From assembly GCA_032229885.1 (NCBI GenBank), contig JAVYAJ010000435.1, positions 1 to 35,411 on the forward strand: a stretch of DNA of 35,411 nt. Reading direction: 5' to 3'. Origin of the DNA: Anammoximicrobium sp032229885 (GTDB lineage Bacteria > Planctomycetota > Planctomycetia > Pirellulales > Pirellulaceae). This document shows, piece by piece, positions 33,675-35,411 of this stretch. Made by a program: the position numbers and the translations under genes. How positions within the stretch are numbered: the stretch's first letter is position 1; each line of letters begins with the position of its first letter. The notes under the pieces are model-generated. The model searched no databases, had not been told where the DNA came from, and worked only from the letters and a program-made list of their open reading frames with translations.

Positions 33675-34043
33675 ATGTCGGCGAATTTTCGCGACGCGCT
33701 AGAGACGTTTGAAAACCAGTTTCCGCAGCGGGATTACACGATCGAAATCCGCTGTCCCGAGTTCACTTCCGTCTGTCCCAAAACGGGGCAGCCGGACTTC
33801 GGCGTACTGACGTTTATTTATACGCCGAACGTGAAATGCGTCGAGCTGAAGAGCCTCAAACTGTACTTGCAGCAGTTTCGCAACGAAGGCATCTTTTACG
33901 AGACCGTGTGCAACCGAATCCTGGACGATTTTGTGGCCACGGTCGAGCCGCGGCGCGTCGTGTTGATCGCCGAATTCAGTGCGCGAGGGGGCATCACGAC
34001 GAACGTCACCGTCAGTTACGAAGGCGCACACCCGGCCGAGTGA
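33675..34043 (+). CDS. queF: NADPH-dependent 7-cyano-7-deazaguanine reductase (short type)
   Basis: 122 residues from the ATG at 33675, preceded by AAGGA; the in-frame extension upstream is not protein-like. QueF reduces preQ0 to preQ1 with NADPH. Key features: the nucleophile Cys34 in FTSVCPKTGQPDFG, Asp41 in the same loop, and the QueF signature VELKSLKLYLQQFRNEG (Glu57 onward). The length is that of the short, Bacillus-type single-domain enzyme. The tail EFSARGGITTNVTVSYEG is also typical. It works three steps after the QueE product (via QueC), and the two genes are divergent neighbours. Confidence 0.96.
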   Translation: MSANFRDALETFENQFPQRDYTIEIRCPEFTSVCPKTGQPDFGVLTFIYTPNVKCVELKSLKLYLQQFRNEGIFYETVCNRILDDFVATVEPRRVVLIAEFSARGGITTNVTVSYEGAHPAE

Positions 34044-34286
34044 CGCCGCCCGTCGCGTGCGCAGATTGTGCGGCGTCGCCACGAGCGCAGCGTTCGAGCC
34101 GGCCCCAATTTCGGAACCTTCGGCGACTGTCGCGAGAATGCGTCGCTTCGAGGAACCACGAGACGTCCGAACCCGGCTGACGTCGGTTGCGGCCTGGTCG
34201 ATCCGGCCGCATAATGGACCGTTGGTGTTCGACCGCGGGATGTGGTCCCGTTCGCGTCACGTGCAAGTCCACTTTGGAAGGACGCC

Positions 34287-34928
34287 ATGTCGCAGACTTC
34301 TCCGCTTCCCATCGCCGTCTTGATCTCGGGCGGAGGGACCACGCTGTTGAACTTGCTGCAGAAGATCTCGGCCGGCGCCGTCAAGGCTGAGGTCCGACGG
34401 GTGATCTCGAGCAACCCGTCAGCGGGCGGACTGCGGCACGCCGACGCGGCTTCGATCCCATCGCAGGTCGTGCGGCCGCGCGACTGGCCGACACCCGAGG
34501 CGTACAGCGAGGCCGTGTTTGGGCCGTGCCGCGCCGCCGGCGTCCGCTTGGTCGTGATGGCCGGCTTTCTCCGGCACGTGCTGATCCCGTCGGATTTCCA
34601 GCTTCGCGTGCTGAACATCCATCCGGGCTTGATCCCCGCGTTTTGCGGCCAGGGGTTCTACGGCCAACGGGTCCACCAGGCGGTTCTGGACTACGGCGCC
34701 AAGATCAGCGGCTGTACAGTCCATTTTGCCGACAACCAATACGATCACGGTCCCATCGTCCTCCAGCGCAGCGTCCCCGTGTTGGACGACGATACGCCCG
34801 AGACTCTGGCGGCGCGCGTGTTCGAACAAGAGTGCGAGGTCTACCCCGAAGCGATCCGACTGTTCGCGGAAAACCGGCTGCGACTGGATGGACGGCGCGT
34901 CCGCATTCTACCGAGTTCGGATGCTTAG
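34287..34928 (+). CDS. purN: phosphoribosylglycinamide formyltransferase
   Basis: 213 residues from the ATG at 34287 with GGAAGGA upstream; a GTG at 34242 is the longer alternative. PurN transfers a formyl group from 10-formyl-tetrahydrofolate to GAR, the third step of purine synthesis, in the cytoplasm. Catalytic residues are in place: Asn110 and His112 (NIHPGLIP) and Asp153 (QYDHGPIVLQ). The phosphate-binding loop reads ISGGGTTLLNLL, where many PurN proteins have SGxGSNL, so that loop is variant. VVMAGFLRHVL and GCTVHFADN match the family. It lies about 240 bp after queF, and a hairpin follows the gene. Confidence 0.93.
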   Translation: MSQTSPLPIAVLISGGGTTLLNLLQKISAGAVKAEVRRVISSNPSAGGLRHADAASIPSQVVRPRDWPTPEAYSEAVFGPCRAAGVRLVVMAGFLRHVLIPSDFQLRVLNIHPGLIPAFCGQGFYGQRVHQAVLDYGAKISGCTVHFADNQYDHGPIVLQRSVPVLDDDTPETLAARVFEQECEVYPEAIRLFAENRLRLDGRRVRILPSSDA

Positions 34929-34979
34929 GCCCAGAAGTCAGGACTATATTGCGCGCTGTCGCGGTTGGCACATTTGATC

Positions 34980-35036
34980 GTAATCCGAAGCGTAAGCAAG
35001 CGAATGCCTGAGCCCCTCGCTCAGGCTGCGGGTTAC
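34980..35036 (+). terminator. nested hairpin after purN
   Basis: GTAATCCGAAGC (34980-34991) and GCTGCGGGTTAC (35025-35036) pair with two exceptions. Inside, GCCTGAGC (35006-35013) and GCTCAGGC (35019-35026) form a perfect 8-bp stem with a 5-nt loop. It lies 51 bp past the purN stop and could end its transcript, though it has no U-tract and may be a dispersed repeat. Confidence 0.45.
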
Positions 35037-35181
35037 GGCTCGCGATCACCCGCATGCGGTACAACGAGACATGCAACAGAAAAGTCGTCCTAAAACAAAG
35101 TCTAAATATTCGAAGATGCCACAGCAGGTTGTGTTGCTAGCGATGGCGCGTGCACAAGATGTTGGGCTCGAGCCTGATTCT

Positions 35182-35256
35182 TAGAGTCTTACTCCGTATC
35201 ATGCGCGCACCGTGCGCGCATCTTGTACACTGGTCTGTACAGTACACCTTTGGGTT
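35182..35256 (-). repeat. 75-bp palindromic repeat, inverted copy
   Basis: Reverse complement of the elements at 22-96 and 115-189. It includes TAGAGTCTTA, the palindrome ATGCGCGCAC-C-GTGCGCGCAT and GTACAGTACAC. It is closest to copy 2 outside the palindrome and to copy 1 inside it. Confidence 0.85.
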
Positions 35257-35275
35257 GCGGGCACTGGCCCGCGTT
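35249..35275 (+). repeat. 27-bp hairpin repeat, copy at right edge
   Basis: TTTGGGTT, then GCGGGC-ACTG-GCCCGC (perfect 6-bp stem), then GTT. The copy at 282-308 is in the same orientation and has lost part of the stem. Confidence 0.65.
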
Positions 35276-35325
35276 AAGTGCACTTGCTATTGCATGACTT
35301 TTGCGCAGCACGGAGGACAGGAAGC

Positions 35326-35411
35326 GTGTTGGCCGAAGGCCATCACCAACGTAGCCTGGGGCAACGCCCCAGGAGTCAGAGATGATAGCAACCGTGTTGG
35401 CTGAAGGCCAA
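35326..35411 (+). repeat. CCTGGGGC/GGCCGAAGGCC repeat cluster, cut by window end
   Basis: GTTGGCCGAAGGCCATCACC, then ACGTAG, then CCTGGGGCAACGCCCCAGG (35355-35373), then a second GTTGGCTGAAGGCCAA reaching the end of the window. The words are the same as in 9353-9522. The array probably continues beyond the window. Confidence 0.8.

Larger units (their letters stand above)
34929..35411. other. repeat-rich intergenic region at the right edge
   Basis: 483 bp with no convincing gene. It carries a nested hairpin after purN (34980-35036), the inverted 75-bp element (35182-35256), the 27-bp hairpin repeat (35249-35275) and the start of a CCTGGGGC-family repeat cluster cut by the window edge (35326-35411). 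An 84-codon open frame at 35150-35404 is made of these repeats. Confidence 0.75.

Noticed and set aside
35150..35404. 84-codon plus-strand open frame at the right edge
   Set aside because: Made of the inverted 75-bp element and the CCTGGGGC repeat cluster.

Overview
The window is GC-rich bacterial chromosome, most likely from a planctomycete (Pirellula/Rhodopirellula-like). The evidence is a DUF1559 pseudopilin-type protein with both the GFTLVE N-terminus and the C-terminal H-X9-DG signature, a secreted protein carrying the planctomycete LEPLETRHLLA export motif, a small lipoprotein paired with the DUF1559 gene, several giant or multidomain exported proteins, and short palindromic repeats between genes. 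I see no rRNA, tRNA, CRISPR array, transposase or phage gene.

Layout. Positions 1-323 hold two direct 75-bp copies of a palindrome-rich repeat; an inverted copy lies at the other end of the window (35182-35256). A minus-strand block (324-15143) encodes mostly exported or membrane proteins: a 1302-residue six-hairpin glycosidase-like protein, two neutral-ceramidase-family proteins, a zinc-ribbon/membrane/secretin-N-like protein, a small two-helix membrane protein and an esterase with a large helical N-terminus. A plus-strand block follows (15339-24185): a secreted NodB-like deacetylase, a secreted heparinase II/III-family lyase, the DUF1559 protein, its lipoprotein and the LEP-motif surface protein. 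Then come a third ceramidase-family gene (minus), a stand-alone rplU with a near-consensus promoter (minus), kbl (plus), and a compact five-gene plus-strand run: PIG-L deacetylase, Hpt-domain protein, glutamine-amidotransferase-like protein, SIS sugar isomerase, ABC ATPase. The right end carries divergent queE and queF (queuosine pathway) and purN.

How the genes fit together. The left 20 kb looks like an exported polymer-degradation locus: lyase, deacetylase, esterase, glycosidase-like protein and amidohydrolase-like ceramidase relatives would act on complex glycans or glycolipids at or outside the cell surface. The right half is cytoplasmic. The PIG-L/GATase-like/SIS run suggests amino-sugar turnover, next to threonine/glycine metabolism (kbl), tRNA modification and purine synthesis.

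Most notable points: (1) the three ceramidase-family paralogues keep different subsets of the canonical active-site residues, with the nucleophilic Ser and the second zinc His never in the same protein; (2) a twelve-unit heptanucleotide repeat supplies the start codon of the PIG-L gene; (3) a composite repeat is present in inverted orientation at both ends of the window; (4) an unusual membrane protein joins a cytoplasmic-type zinc ribbon to exported secretin-N-like domains. All functions are assigned by reading motifs by eye; no database search was run.
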